DNA of 64,000 nt. Source: Bradyrhizobium sp. CCBAU 051011. Lineage in GTDB: Bacteria; Pseudomonadota; Alphaproteobacteria; Rhizobiales; Xanthobacteraceae. Shown piece by piece: positions 1 to 9,421 of the stretch. The first letter of the stretch is position 1; each line of letters starts with the position of its first letter. Below the pieces are notes generated by a model. That model was not told where the DNA came from and did not search any database. It was given only the letters and a program-made list of their open reading frames with translations. The DNA is taken from contig NZ_CP022222.1 of assembly GCF_009930815.1 (NCBI RefSeq), forward strand, positions 8,040,501 through 8,104,500, written 5' to 3'. The translations under genes and the position numbers were made by a program.

Positions 1-44
1 TTTGGCGCCGATGAAACATCGGCCGTTGTTAAGATTGATGGTCA

Positions 45-79
45 ATACCGTAAAGAGGCCAGCTGACCGCAAGCTGACG
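45..79 (-). promoter_or_regulatory. tts box reading leftwards
   Basis: Read on the minus strand the site begins CGTCAGCTTGCGGTCAGCT, close to the TtsI-binding tts box core. It points out of the window, away from rhcC1. In NGR234 and Bradyrhizobium the nolB/nopB operon is divergent from rhcC1 (nolW), so this box most likely drives nopB-rhcJ-nolU and following genes just left of position 1 (inference from known gene order). Confidence 0.6.
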
Positions 80-173
80 ACCACGCGAGCTATAAGGCCA
101 TTTTAGAGATCACGCTCGGCTTCCAATTTGGGCGAAGTCTTAATACTTGTTCTCAGGACTAAAGGACTTGGGA

Positions 174-872
174 ATGCTAAGCCGACGCACCATCCTGAAC
201 ATTTTGAACCGATTTGCGTGCGCAGGAGTTTTCCTTTGCACCGGCGCACTCACGGCTTTTGGGGCTCAGCTCTCGCTGCCTTCGGCACCTTATAGCTACA
301 CTGTTCTGGATCAGGACCTGTCTGCCGCACTGCTGGAATTCGGTAACAACCTCAATATCAGAGTAAACGTAAGCGGCGAAGTGAAGGGTCGGATTCGCGG
401 ACGCATGCCAGATCTGCCACCGCGCGAGTTCCTCGATCGGTTGACCAATCTCTACAATCTTCAATGGTACTACGATGGGCTCGTGCTGTATGTATCTGCT
501 GCAAGCGAGGCGCAAAGTCGTCTGCTTGTATTGAAGCCGATCAGCTTCGATGCATTCAAAGCGGCCCTCGATGCACTCGACATCTCCGACGAGCGCTATC
601 TTGTGAGACCGGCACCAGGAGATGGCCTCGTCCTGGTTTCTGGTCCACCACGTTTCATCGCGCTCTTGGATCAGACGCTTAACGGCCTTGTGGCGGAGGC
701 GCAGGCGCGGCCGCACGCTGCTATCGAAAAGCAGCCGCGGGAATCGGTGCTGAAGTTATTTCGTGGCTCCTCAACCACGGTCGTTCGCGATGGACGACCG
801 GAAGCCCCCTATTCTTCCGACGCGCCGCGTCAGGACAGCGTCGTGCGCGAGCCTGCGCCAGGCCAGAGATGA
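174..872 (+). CDS. rhcC1: RhcC1, N-terminal half of the split T3SS secretin
   Basis: Rhizobial T3SS split the outer-membrane secretin into RhcC1 (N-terminal N0/N1-type domains) and RhcC2 (pore). This 232-aa product has a basic N-terminus and hydrophobic stretch typical of a signal peptide (residues about 8-32), then an N0-like region (YSYTVLDQDLSAALLEFG) and a second periplasmic domain with the secretin pattern DERYLVRPAPGDGLVLVSGP. There is no pore domain, as expected for RhcC1/NolW. A TTG at 147 is in frame, but the ATG at 174 follows a GGACTTGGGA stretch and gives a better signal peptide. It is divergent from the tts box at 45-79. The C-terminal 40 residues are charged and low in complexity. 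Confidence 0.85.
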   Translation: MLSRRTILNILNRFACAGVFLCTGALTAFGAQLSLPSAPYSYTVLDQDLSAALLEFGNNLNIRVNVSGEVKGRIRGRMPDLPPREFLDRLTNLYNLQWYYDGLVLYVSAASEAQSRLLVLKPISFDAFKAALDALDISDERYLVRPAPGDGLVLVSGPPRFIALLDQTLNGLVAEAQARPHAAIEKQPRESVLKLFRGSSTTVVRDGRPEAPYSSDAPRQDSVVREPAPGQR

Positions 873-947
873 AATTGAAAATGCGCGGCAGCTTTCGGCG
901 GAAGTCAGTGCCGTCACCATTGGCTCATTGCGAATCCTTTTGACGCT

Positions 948-982
948 CGTCAGCTTCTCGAAAGCTCACTCTCTTAGCATGA
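948..982 (+). promoter_or_regulatory. tts box
   Basis: A near-perfect tts box starting CGTCAGCTTCTCGAAAGCT, followed by CTTAGCATGAGAG about 8 bases further on, as in the consensus. It lies about 220 bp upstream of the effector candidate at 1202-1951. Confidence 0.9.
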
Positions 983-1201
983 GAGAGCGGATGTCTAGAC
1001 GGCGATGCCGCCTATCCATCTTAATAGAGATGCACGTCGGGCACCCGATGCTCGGAATAACGGCAAGCGTGGCTGGCGCCATTTTTGCCGGCAGCTCGGA
1101 GGCTGCACTCCACGAGCCTTCGAAACGGTCCTCTGGAGGTCGCAATGCAAATGGTCTTCGTCGAACTAGGGCCCGAGCCGAACTTTCAAAGGAGGAACAG
1201 G

Positions 1202-1951
1202 ATGGATTTCAACTCAATCAGCCCAACGAACACGAGCCCGCAGCCCGATTCACCATCACCGCCCGCGGACCCAGCGGGCTTTGAGCACCAGCTGAGCGAG
1301 TTCGAAGGTAGTGCTCCGCCACCTGCTGCGGTGTCTCCCGTGCAGCAGGGCGAAGCCTACTCGCCATATCTGGACGCCGGCCATCCCTATTCGCAATACT
1401 TGGAGTCGGGGCATCCCGATCCATCACTGTTGGATTGGGACGATGATCTATATGCGCCGGCTGCGCCCTCCCCCGGGCCATTGGTGGCCGACAGGGAAAG
1501 CTCTCCGCAGCCAGGCTCGCAGCAGCCGATTGCTCAAGCCATCGCGGAACTCCCCGAGTTCGATCCTGAGCTGATTTGGCAGCATGTGGAAGCTGGCCCA
1601 TCGCAAGCTGGACCATCGCAAGCCGGGCCGTCGAAGGCCGGGCCGTCGCGAGCCGGGCCGTCCTCGTCCGCCGGGGCTGCGCTGTTGGAACTCACGAATT
1701 TCATTCCAGAAAACGAACGTCTCATAGCCGACCACTGGGTCTTCTTTCCCCATACGGCCTCGGATGCGGAGATCAACATATTAAGGAGGGCCGGACTCTT
1801 GCCCACCAATACCTCCCCGACCACAACTTTCACCATGCTGGGTGTGCCCCACACAGCCGAATTGCGACAAGACGGGTTTGTTAGTGTCAAACCGTCGCTG
1901 AACGCAGGCCTTTGGCCTGGACAGCCGCACGGCGACGCGCCCGCCGAATAG
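1202..1951 (+). CDS. Proline-rich T3SS effector candidate with AGPS repeats
   Basis: This 249-aa protein follows an excellent ribosome binding site (AAAGGAGGAACAGG) and a strong tts box, so TtsI-controlled expression is likely. The N-terminal 60 residues are rich in Ser, Pro, Thr and Asn, as in type III secretion signals. Residues around 50-70 repeat YSPYL/YSQYLESGHP-like units, and about residues 145-165 contain five tandem copies of a GPS(Q/K/R)A pentapeptide. The last 85 residues look folded (IPENERLIADHWVFFPHT). I do not recognise a named Nop family. The call as an effector rests on the tts box and composition. No transmembrane segment or enzyme motif is visible. The ORF is open further upstream to 1085, but the ribosome binding site fixes the start at 1202. 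Confidence 0.7.
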   Translation: MDFNSISPTNTSPQPDSPSPPADPAGFEHQLSEFEGSAPPPAAVSPVQQGEAYSPYLDAGHPYSQYLESGHPDPSLLDWDDDLYAPAAPSPGPLVADRESSPQPGSQQPIAQAIAELPEFDPELIWQHVEAGPSQAGPSQAGPSKAGPSRAGPSSSAGAALLELTNFIPENERLIADHWVFFPHTASDAEINILRRAGLLPTNTSPTTTFTMLGVPHTAELRQDGFVSVKPSLNAGLWPGQPHGDAPAE

Positions 1952-2928
1952 GCATTTCATAGCCCAGCCCGCGGCACGGGCATAGCCGTGCTGCCAGCAG
2001 ACCTTCGGGACGTCGCCGACGGCAGGAGCATTTGGCGACGTCCTTTCGGACGGCGTCGACTAACTTGGCTATCTTGGCCTCCTAAGATGAGTGTACCCAA
2101 CGCGTCCTTTCAGAGAATTGGTCAGGCATTGGCGGTTCAAGGGAATACCAAGAGTTTACACGACCTAGCTGCAGCATCCGTGCCCCCGTCACTGTATTGT
2201 CTCGGCCGTGCGAAGCTTAGAGCGACGAGCGAGCATCTTCAGTCTAACTTGTATGGAGCCTGCAGGAACGTGCCCCATCGTTCCACGCTGTGCTTTTTCC
2301 CTCGAATCTTAGATGCCGGCTCGAATTTAACCGACCATGCCGGCGTGAGCACTTGCTCGACGCCCGCGCCGAGGGTGGCACTGAGACGACCATAGTCGAG
2401 ATGAGTGACCCCGTGTGGCGCACGACAAAATTCGTTGCTATTGACGACATCGCCGCGACCCAACCCAACCCTGCCTTGAAAGAGGCCAGCGTGTGGCCGT
2501 GCGGGCCAACGCAGGGCCCGATGACGAAGACGTCGGGACATGCTTTGAGTTTTGCGCTCACGACAATGCCGAAGACGGCAAGACAGGTGTTTGTACCGTC
2601 CGAGGCAGCGCCCACGGTGTCCAATTCGAGCCAAAAGACGCAGTGCTCTCTCGCCAGTTTTGGCCGATCTGACCTCGAGCCAGGAACACAGGGGTATCGA
2701 CGACTCACTGTAAATCGACCGACATAAGGATCACTAAACGATCGCCGGCCGTCGCCGGCTCCGACGTGCCCGCCGATATATCTCTCGTCCGGCTCCGACA
2801 GTGCCGGTGGGACCTATACTGCCGGGGCCGAGATCCGCCGCATTGACGGCACCGCTTGCCACGACCGCACCTGTCGCGGCCCCCAAAAAAGAGGCTCAAA
2901 TCGCATGTCACCTCACGAATATACCAAG
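1952..2928. other. Intergenic region, no supported gene
   Basis: About 980 bp with overlapping short ORFs on both strands (longest 145-154 codons around 2240-2730). None has a convincing ribosome binding site or recognisable family. The stretch separates the rhcC1/effector side from the leftward-reading peptidase pair. Confidence 0.5.
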
Positions 2929-4353
2929 TTAATTGGGTGTTACCGGCGTTGCGGCTGATGGCGCGGTGCCTGGCTGTACTGCAGCGGGCCGCGGCGTCGT
3001 GGCCGATGGCGCGGTGGTCGACTGGGCTGCAGCCAGTGGGGAGCGGCCGACGATGACGGTGAGCAGACCTTGGCCCCACAGCCGCTGCGCCGCCTTCCCG
3101 GCATCCTGCAGCGTCACCGCATCGACGAGCGCGCTGTGCTTCTCGATATAGTCGATCGGCAGCTTGTCGAGCTGATGCTGCAGCAGCGCCCGCGCAAGGT
3201 TTGATGAGGTATCGAGCGCCAGCATCTGCGAGCCCTTCAGGTACGACTTGGCGTCATCGAGTTCCTGCTGGGTCGGGCCTTCCTCGGCCATGCGGCGGAC
3301 CTGCTTCTCGATCTCCTCGACCGTCGCGCTGGCGCGATCGGCCCGGGTACCGGTAGTGCCGACAAACACGGCGGAATGATCCATCCACAAGAGCGCCTCA
3401 TGGACGGAATAGGCTAGCCCGCGCTTCTCGCGGACTTCTCGGAACAGCCGCGACGACAGCCCGCCACCACCGAGGATATGGTTGACGACATAGGCGGCCA
3501 TGAAATCCGGCTCGCTGCGGCGGACGCCAGCACCGCCGAAGGTCACGACCGTTTGCGGCACGTCGAGCGGAATGAAGACGCACTGCAGCGCTTTGGCCGC
3601 GATCACATCGGCTACCTCTGTCAACTCCGCCTTGGCCGGCAGGCTACCAAACGTCTTATCGAGCAGTCTGCCAAGCGTCTCTGGATCGACGTCACCCACC
3701 ACCGCAATCTTGAGCGTGTCCTTGGCGATCACGCGCCGGGCATAGTGTTTCAAATCGGCGACGTCGATTTTTGGCACGCTCTCGACGGTGCCTCCGGCCT
3801 GGCGGGCATATGGATGATCGTCGAAAGCGACTTCGAGGAACTTGCGATTGGCGAGCGTTGAAGGATCGGTGGAGCCGCGCCGAAGGTTCGCGAGCACCGC
3901 AGCACGGATCCGTTCAACATCGAGCGCATCGAAATGCGGCGAGGTCAGCGCCATCCGCAGCAAATCGAAAGCCTCGTCCTTGTTGTGCTTAAGCGTTCGC
4001 AAAGAGCCGCGGAACTGGTCGCGCCTCGAGGTAAAGCTCAGCTCAATGGCGCGGCGGTCGAGCCGCTCGTGAAAGGTCTCGAAGTCGAGATCGCCGGCCC
4101 CTTCATCGAGCAGGCTGGCAACCATGTGGCCGACGCCGGGCTTGTCTGTGGGGTCCTGGGTCGCTCCGCCGGCGAAGGCATATTCCATCGCGATCAGCGG
4201 GACGGTGGCGTCCTGCACGAACCAAGCTTCGATACCGCCGGGCGAGACCAGGCGCTGAATCCTGGTCGCGGCAAGCGATGGTGCAGAGCGGAGCGTGGCT
4301 ATCGCGAGCGAAGCCCCACCGAGGACGGCACGGCGTGTGAAGGAATAGGTCAC
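2929..4353 (-). CDS. M16 family peptidase-like protein, non-catalytic partner
   Basis: This 474-aa protein has a twin-arginine-like leader (FTRRAVLGGASLAIATL) and alanine-rich export signal, so it is probably periplasmic. The body has the M16 (insulinase/pitrilysin) fold pattern: the first domain with GVGHMVASLLDEG where active members carry HxxEH, and a C-terminal M16 domain with GGGLSSRLFREVREKRGLAYSV. The zinc motif is therefore lost, as in the beta subunit of two-component M16 peptidases. It overlaps the catalytic partner upstream by 4 nt (4350-4353), indicating translational coupling. The C-terminal 35 residues are a low-complexity Ala/Pro/Thr tail. No tts box precedes the pair. Confidence 0.85.
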   Translation of the reverse strand: MTYSFTRRAVLGGASLAIATLRSAPSLAATRIQRLVSPGGIEAWFVQDATVPLIAMEYAFAGGATQDPTDKPGVGHMVASLLDEGAGDLDFETFHERLDRRAIELSFTSRRDQFRGSLRTLKHNKDEAFDLLRMALTSPHFDALDVERIRAAVLANLRRGSTDPSTLANRKFLEVAFDDHPYARQAGGTVESVPKIDVADLKHYARRVIAKDTLKIAVVGDVDPETLGRLLDKTFGSLPAKAELTEVADVIAAKALQCVFIPLDVPQTVVTFGGAGVRRSEPDFMAAYVVNHILGGGGLSSRLFREVREKRGLAYSVHEALLWMDHSAVFVGTTGTRADRASATVEEIEKQVRRMAEEGPTQQELDDAKSYLKGSQMLALDTSSNLARALLQHQLDKLPIDYIEKHSALVDAVTLQDAGKAAQRLWGQGLLTVIVGRSPLAAAQSTTAPSATTPRPAAVQPGTAPSAATPVTPN

Positions 4354-5819
4354 GAGCGCTTCTCCTCGCGTTTGGGCGCAGAATCCTTAATCAGATAGCC
4401 CGTTACCGAACGCTTTTTTTCGAGCCATTGCTGCGCGGCCTTGCGCACCTGCTCGGGGGTGACGGCGCTAATGCGGTCAGGCCAACTTTGTATATCCTTA
4501 ACGCTGAGCCCCGTCGTGAGCCCGCGGCCGTACAGGAGCGCAAGCATTACCTGATCGTCCTGAGCGTAGATCGCTTGCGCAATCAGCTTGGTCTTGACGC
4601 GCTCGAGATCCTCGGCGCGTGCGGGATTTTGCGCGAGGTCGGCAATCACTTTGTCGATCGCGTCCTCGATCTCGGCGAAGTGGACGCCGGGTTTCGGCGT
4701 GGCTGAAATCATGAATTGCGAGGGATCAAGCGAGGTGCCCTGGTAGCTCGCGCCAGTGCTGATGGCGAGCTGCTTGTCGATGACCAGCACACGGTGGAGA
4801 TAGGAGTTGGTGCCACCGCCCATAACTTTGGCGAGCACGTCGAGGGCAGTGCTCTCGCCTGCGGCCGCGGTCGAAGCCGATGGCACGAGATAATAGCGGC
4901 GCCAGGTGGGCTGCTCGACGCGGGGATCGGAGAGTGTCACGGTGCGGGGTGCCGTGGGCGTCGGCTCCTGTGGCCGCATGCGCTTCGCGGGGATTGCAGG
5001 CTGCGCAGGAATGTCGCCAAAATTCTTTTCCACCATCGGGCGGATTTCCTTTGGATCGACGTCGCCCGCGATGATCAGAATCGCGTTGTTCGGCGCGTAG
5101 AAGCGCTTGTAAAACGCGAGCGCGTCCTCGCGGTCGAGTCTTTCGATCTCCTGCCGCCAGCCGAGGTTGGGGCGGCCGTAGGGGTGGTTGAGGTAAAGCG
5201 CCGCTCTGATCTGCTCGGTGAACCGCCTATCGGGATTGTTGGCGACGCTCCTATTGAATTCCTCCAGCACGACGTCGCGCTCGGAAATCACGTTCTCGTC
5301 TTTGAGAATGAGACCGGTCATCCGGTCGGCCTCGAGTTCCATCATTTTAGCCAGCTGCTCGCGCGGCACGCGCTGGAAATAGCTGGTGTAGTCCATCGAG
5401 GTGATGGCGTTCTCGTCGCCTCCGACTCGCAGCACGGTCCGGGAGAATTCGCCGGGCGGATGCTTGGCTGTGCCCTTGAACATCAGGTGTTCGAAGAAAT
5501 GTGCAAGCCCCGATTTGCCCGGCGTATCGTCGGCGGATCCGACCTTATACCACATCATCTGCGTCACGATCGGCGTGCGATGATCGGGGATCACTACCAC
5601 CTGCAGGCCGTTCGCAAGTGTAAAGCTTGCTGGTCGTTCCGAGGTCTCGGTGATCTGTGCAAGCACGCTCCTGTTTTCAGGAATGTGGCTAAAATTGCTG
5701 CTATTATCCTTTTTGTATTCAACGTTGTGTTCGACCGCCAGCGCGGTGCGCGTCATTAAGGCCATTGCAACAGTGGCCGTGCCTAGCACCTTGGTTGTCA
5801 CGGAACTCCAATTCTTCAT
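4350..5819 (-). CDS. M16 family zinc peptidase, catalytic subunit
   Basis: A 489-aa exported peptidase. Starting at ATG 5819 (behind AAAGGCGATGCC) it has a Sec-type signal peptide ending near ALAVE. The first domain carries the inverted zinc motif HFFEH within GLAHFFEHLMFKG, and the third zinc ligand region appears as ELEADRM about 70 residues later. A second M16 domain covers the C-terminal half (MGGGTNSYLHRVLV). It is translationally coupled to the inactive partner downstream, so the two presumably form a periplasmic heterodimer that degrades peptides. The ORF is open upstream to 5945, but that extension lacks a ribosome binding site and would hide the signal peptide. Confidence 0.88.
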   Translation of the reverse strand: MKNWSSVTTKVLGTATVAMALMTRTALAVEHNVEYKKDNSSNFSHIPENRSVLAQITETSERPASFTLANGLQVVVIPDHRTPIVTQMMWYKVGSADDTPGKSGLAHFFEHLMFKGTAKHPPGEFSRTVLRVGGDENAITSMDYTSYFQRVPREQLAKMMELEADRMTGLILKDENVISERDVVLEEFNRSVANNPDRRFTEQIRAALYLNHPYGRPNLGWRQEIERLDREDALAFYKRFYAPNNAILIIAGDVDPKEIRPMVEKNFGDIPAQPAIPAKRMRPQEPTPTAPRTVTLSDPRVEQPTWRRYYLVPSASTAAAGESTALDVLAKVMGGGTNSYLHRVLVIDKQLAISTGASYQGTSLDPSQFMISATPKPGVHFAEIEDAIDKVIADLAQNPARAEDLERVKTKLIAQAIYAQDDQVMLALLYGRGLTTGLSVKDIQSWPDRISAVTPEQVRKAAQQWLEKKRSVTGYLIKDSAPKREEKRS

Positions 5820-6804
5820 GGCATCGCCTTTGGTCGATCGAGATCCACATTCTGGAGCGGACGATCCCGACAAAGCAGGGGAGCCGCACGCCGTAGGCAA
5901 GCAGCGGAGCAAAAGCCGGGCCAATCGCCGGGTGCTTGTGCGCACAGGCCGCCGCGCGGGCAGCTGGTAGGCAAAACGAAGCGCGCTGCCTGTTTTCTAT
6001 TCGAAAGCTAAGGCCGGATTTGTTTGGTATCTGCCAACATGTTACGGACGCGACGTTACACACGAAAACTCACGACAACTCGCCGCCTCGCGTTCGTCTA
6101 AATCCTGCGACGCCACATGCCGCAGGCTTGATCTCGCTTCGCAGGCACCGCTGCACCATTTCGCGGCCGCAGCTGGCGCCTGCCAAGAAATATCCAAAGC
6201 CTGTCGCGGCGCTCCGCGCTTCGACGCTACGCGCTTTGGTCCTAGCGGATTCGCGAAGAAGATCATTTGGAAGGTTTCAGGCCCGGCGAATTCCACCGCT
6301 TGTCCTGTTCCTCACAGCGCGCCTTGAGCTCAAGGCAGCTCACCCTCCAGCACGGGCCAACTCGCTATTTCAAGCGCTACTTCAGCGACACGCGAGATCA
6401 GGTGCTCGCATGTCGACGATTTCACGTTCGGCCTGTTTCATTGGCTGGTCCCGGCAATGATGACGAACGCGCAATTCGTTTTTTGCTCGACCGCGCTCCA
6501 CGGGTTCACGCAGCATGTCGACCTCCATCGTCTCCTTGCCCTACAACTTCGTAGGTGCTTGAACGCCTCAGTCAAGTCGGACGCCCCTCCTGGCGGCCCC
6601 TGCCGAGAGCTGCTGCCCTGCAGGAATTTTTTTAATGAACAGGCCTTTCGGATAGCCGGCGTGCTAGCGTCCACCGAGACCATCTTGTCCGCCGCAACAC
6701 TCTTCCTCGACCAGCGCTCGCTTTTCTTCGGCAGACCACCAACGCCGCACCTGACGGAAACATCGATGCGGTCTCCAATGGCTTATCATGAACGTCCTGA
6801 GCGT
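5820..6804. other. Intergenic region, no supported gene
   Basis: About 985 bp between the peptidase pair and the next tts box. Only short, overlapping, unrecognised ORFs are present on either strand. Confidence 0.5.
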
Positions 6805-6839
6805 CGTCAGCTTCTCGAAAGCTAACCTCGCTAGCATGC
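6805..6839 (+). promoter_or_regulatory. tts box
   Basis: Starts CGTCAGCTTCTCGAAAGCT and continues AACCTCGCTAGCATGCGAG, one of the closest matches to the tts consensus in the window. It is 33 bp upstream of the small ORF at 6873. Confidence 0.9.
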
Positions 6840-6872
6840 GAGTGTGGGTTATCTATAGGCGGTGTTACGAAC

Positions 6873-7082
6873 ATGAACGCAGGTGCACCCAATATCGGAG
6901 CAGCGGGCGGCAATAACGGCGCGGATTTTGACGGAACCGAGGCGGCCGATGAGGCCAACTCGCAGGCCATGCAACAACGCAAAGCTTTCGAAATGGCTCT
7001 TGGCATGCTCGCAATGCGAATTGTAAGCGATGCGCAAGCCGATTTAGACTCTGCCATGGACGATACAGAAGAGGATGTTTGA
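6873..7082 (+). CDS. Small acidic tts-controlled protein, possibly a secreted T3SS component
   Basis: A 69-aa protein placed directly behind a strong tts box. The N-terminal 20 residues are Gly/Ala/Asn-rich. The rest is predicted helical (MQQRKAFEMALGMLAMRIVS) and ends in an acidic tail. It has no cysteine, signal peptide or membrane segment. Size and position would suit a secreted small structural Nop protein (needle or pilus type), but the second small gene at 10145 fits nopA better by gene order, so this one is left unnamed. The ribosome binding site is weak (GGCGG). Expression as a free-standing transcript from the box is the main support. Confidence 0.6.
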   Translation: MNAGAPNIGAAGGNNGADFDGTEAADEANSQAMQQRKAFEMALGMLAMRIVSDAQADLDSAMDDTEEDV

Positions 7083-7726
7083 TTCGGTCCTGTAAGCCAC
7101 GAGCGCAAATGTCCATCCATGCAACGATGAGAAGAGGGGACGGAGAGGAGCTTCTCAGCAGCCGGAGGATTCGCACCTCAATGGTGCCTGGTCGTTCAGA
7201 CAACTTGCCGTAAGCTTGGTGTGACAGTTCTTAGGCTCTTTTCGCTTCGGGCCACTCCGGTCATCCGTATCTTGGTAGCCCAAGACGTCCGGCTCACATG
7301 TCGAACGGACTCGCCTTGCTTCAGGCAATCGCCGTCACAAGGCGTCTTATAGGAGTGAGAGACCAAACAGGGTCTTCCTGTCCTCGCGCGCTGTTAGCGA
7401 CTGTTGACGCGCCTAACGAGTTGGCGCGTCGCTCTTGGCCGCAAATGCGATAGATCGCGCATTGCTGCCGCTTGGTATTCGCCGCGCACCGGGCGCCGAG
7501 GCGCGTCCCCTCTTGTGGGTCAGCTCTCACTCCTCGAGACGCCCCCACTCATCCAGTTGTGCCTTCGTTGCAGACTGTTACCGGCACAGAAATGCCAATC
7601 AAATCATCGAAAGCGCGGATAATGCTTGGGCACCCCAAGCGACGTGCTTCCCTACGCGCGCTAAGGAGCATGGGAAAGCGGGCGGCAACGCCCGCTCCCA
7701 TTCTTGGAATGGCGCCCAGATCGGCC
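7083..7726. other. Intergenic region, no supported gene
   Basis: About 640 bp between two convergent genes, with only short unrecognised ORFs. No clear hairpin terminator was identified. Confidence 0.45.
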
Positions 7727-9163
7727 TCACCCGGCGGCCTGCTCATTGGCGTCAATGCTCGCCTGGTTGACCTGCCATCCGGATCTATCGACCCATCCTT
7801 TACCTTGCTCATATATCGTCTGTGCACCATCCGACGTCAGCTGATCGAGGGTTTGGCCAGCATTGGACTGCGTCACCTTCAGGTTGTTGGCACCATCTTT
7901 GTCGTCCCCGAGCCCCTCGACAACCATGGCGTTGTCGCCATTCGTGATGGTGAGCTTGGACGAAATGGTCTTGCCCTTGCCGTAGTCGACCGTATCCACG
8001 GTGATCTTCGTGCCATCATCGAGTTGCAGAGTCATGCCTTTCTTAAAATCGAAGTCGTCCTTCCCGTCGCCATTGGCATCGAAATGAGGATCGCCGTGGA
8101 TCTTCGTCAAATGGCCGGTCTCGTTGTTGCGGACAGTCCAGGTGCCGTCCTTCTCGTCCGCCGTAATTGTATACTTATCGCCAAGGTGGATCGTTACCTT
8201 GCCGTCATGAACCTCATGCGACCACACCGGATTAGTTTTCGATGGCGGGCTCTGGTTAACCGCAACTGGGGTCATCGACACAGGCGGTGGAGGAGGAACG
8301 AAAACTGGAGTATAGTAGTAGTACGATGGAGTAGCGAGCGGCTGAGGAGTGTACTGGGACTGAGAGCCGGCGCCCGGGGCGCGCCCTTCTTCACCAGCAT
8401 CGATACTCGCCTGGTCCACCTCGCGCCCGGCGCCGTCAACCCAACCCTGACCTTGCTCATGGATCGTTTGTGAACCATCTGATGTCAGCGCATCGAGCGT
8501 GAGGCCAGCGTTTAACTGCGTGACCTTAAGATTGTCGGCACCATCCTTATCGTCACCGAGTCCTTCGACAACCATGGCGTTGCTGCCATTCGTAATGGTG
8601 AGCTTCGACGAAATGCTCTTGCCATTGCCGTAGTCGGCCGTATCCACGGTGATCTTCGTGCCATCATCGAGTTGCAGGGTCATGCCTTTCTTAAAATCAA
8701 AGTCGTCCTTGCCGTCTCCGTTAGCATCGAAGTGAGGATCGCCGTGGATCTTCGTCAAATGGCCGGTCTCGTTGTTGCGGACAGTCCAGGTGCCGTCCTT
8801 CTCGTCCGCCGTAATTGTATACTTATCGCCAAGGTGGATCGTGGCTTTGCCATCATGGACCTCATTCGTCCACACCGGATCAATTGCGGACGACGGGCTT
8901 TGATTCTGGGCGACCGACGCGAACTGGGGAGGCGGCGGCGGGGCGAGAAGGGTTGGAGCAACGTAGGCTGGACTGAGGACGGCGGGGGCGACAACGACCG
9001 GACTATTTACCGGCAGGTACTGGTAGGCCCCCGCCGGGGCGCCGGCAGCGCCGGCGTACTGCCCCAATGCGACGTTGAACATTGGAACGGTGGGCACGCC
9101 TTCAGGCACGAGCCCTACCGCCGGATTGAAACCGCCCACCACGGGAAGATACGGCATTTTCAT
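7727..9163 (-). CDS. nopE: NopE-type effector with two self-cleaving DUF1521 (MIIA) domains
   Basis: The 478-aa product has a proline/alanine-rich N-terminus and two near-identical DUF1521 domains at about residues 95-257 and 311-474, joined by a Tyr/Pro-rich linker. In Bradyrhizobium NopE1 these metal-ion-inducible autocleavage domains cut themselves at an Asp-Pro bond in a GDPH motif when calcium binds. Both domains here keep it as GDPHFD (141-146 and 357-362), followed by the acidic calcium-type stretch DANGDGKDDFD. Cleavage after D142 and D358 would give three fragments. The start ATG follows AATAGGAGTG, and a minus-strand tts box lies at 9387-9421. NopE proteins are T3SS-secreted into nodule cells (known for the family). 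The symbol covers the family. I cannot tell NopE1 from NopE2. Confidence 0.92.
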   Translation of the reverse strand: MKMPYLPVVGGFNPAVGLVPEGVPTVPMFNVALGQYAGAAGAPAGAYQYLPVNSPVVVAPAVLSPAYVAPTLLAPPPPPQFASVAQNQSPSSAIDPVWTNEVHDGKATIHLGDKYTITADEKDGTWTVRNNETGHLTKIHGDPHFDANGDGKDDFDFKKGMTLQLDDGTKITVDTADYGNGKSISSKLTITNGSNAMVVEGLGDDKDGADNLKVTQLNAGLTLDALTSDGSQTIHEQGQGWVDGAGREVDQASIDAGEEGRAPGAGSQSQYTPQPLATPSYYYYTPVFVPPPPPVSMTPVAVNQSPPSKTNPVWSHEVHDGKVTIHLGDKYTITADEKDGTWTVRNNETGHLTKIHGDPHFDANGDGKDDFDFKKGMTLQLDDGTKITVDTVDYGKGKTISSKLTITNGDNAMVVEGLGDDKDGANNLKVTQSNAGQTLDQLTSDGAQTIYEQGKGWVDRSGWQVNQASIDANEQAAG

Positions 9164-9386
9164 TCACTCCTATTGCATTGAAGGAAGCGACAGACTGCGA
9201 GGACCACCCGCACAATCAACTTGGCACGTTGCGCCGAGGCCCTTCAAAACCAATCCAAGGTCACGGCCAGCAGCAGGCGCTCTCGCGTTTCTTTTTGCAG
9301 GTGACAACAGCCTTGATCGGCGGACCACTTCTCCCCCTTGCCCGTCGGCAATCGGGACTCTCACGTCGAGCGTATCCAAGTCGCCG

Positions 9387-9421
9387 GAAGCTTATCCGGA
9401 ATACCTGTCGAAAAGCTGACG
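9387..9421 (-). promoter_or_regulatory. tts box for nopE
   Basis: On the minus strand the site starts CGTCAGCTTTTCGACAGGT and continues ATTCCGGATAAG. It lies about 225 bp upstream of the nopE start codon. Confidence 0.8.

Noticed and set aside
1988..2727. ORFs of 131-154 codons on both strands
   Set aside because: They overlap one another in several frames, with no ribosome binding site, motif or promoter to favour one.
4716..5759. 347-codon plus-strand ORF opposite the M16 peptidase
   Set aside because: Shadow frame of a clear M16 gene; no domain or ribosome binding site.
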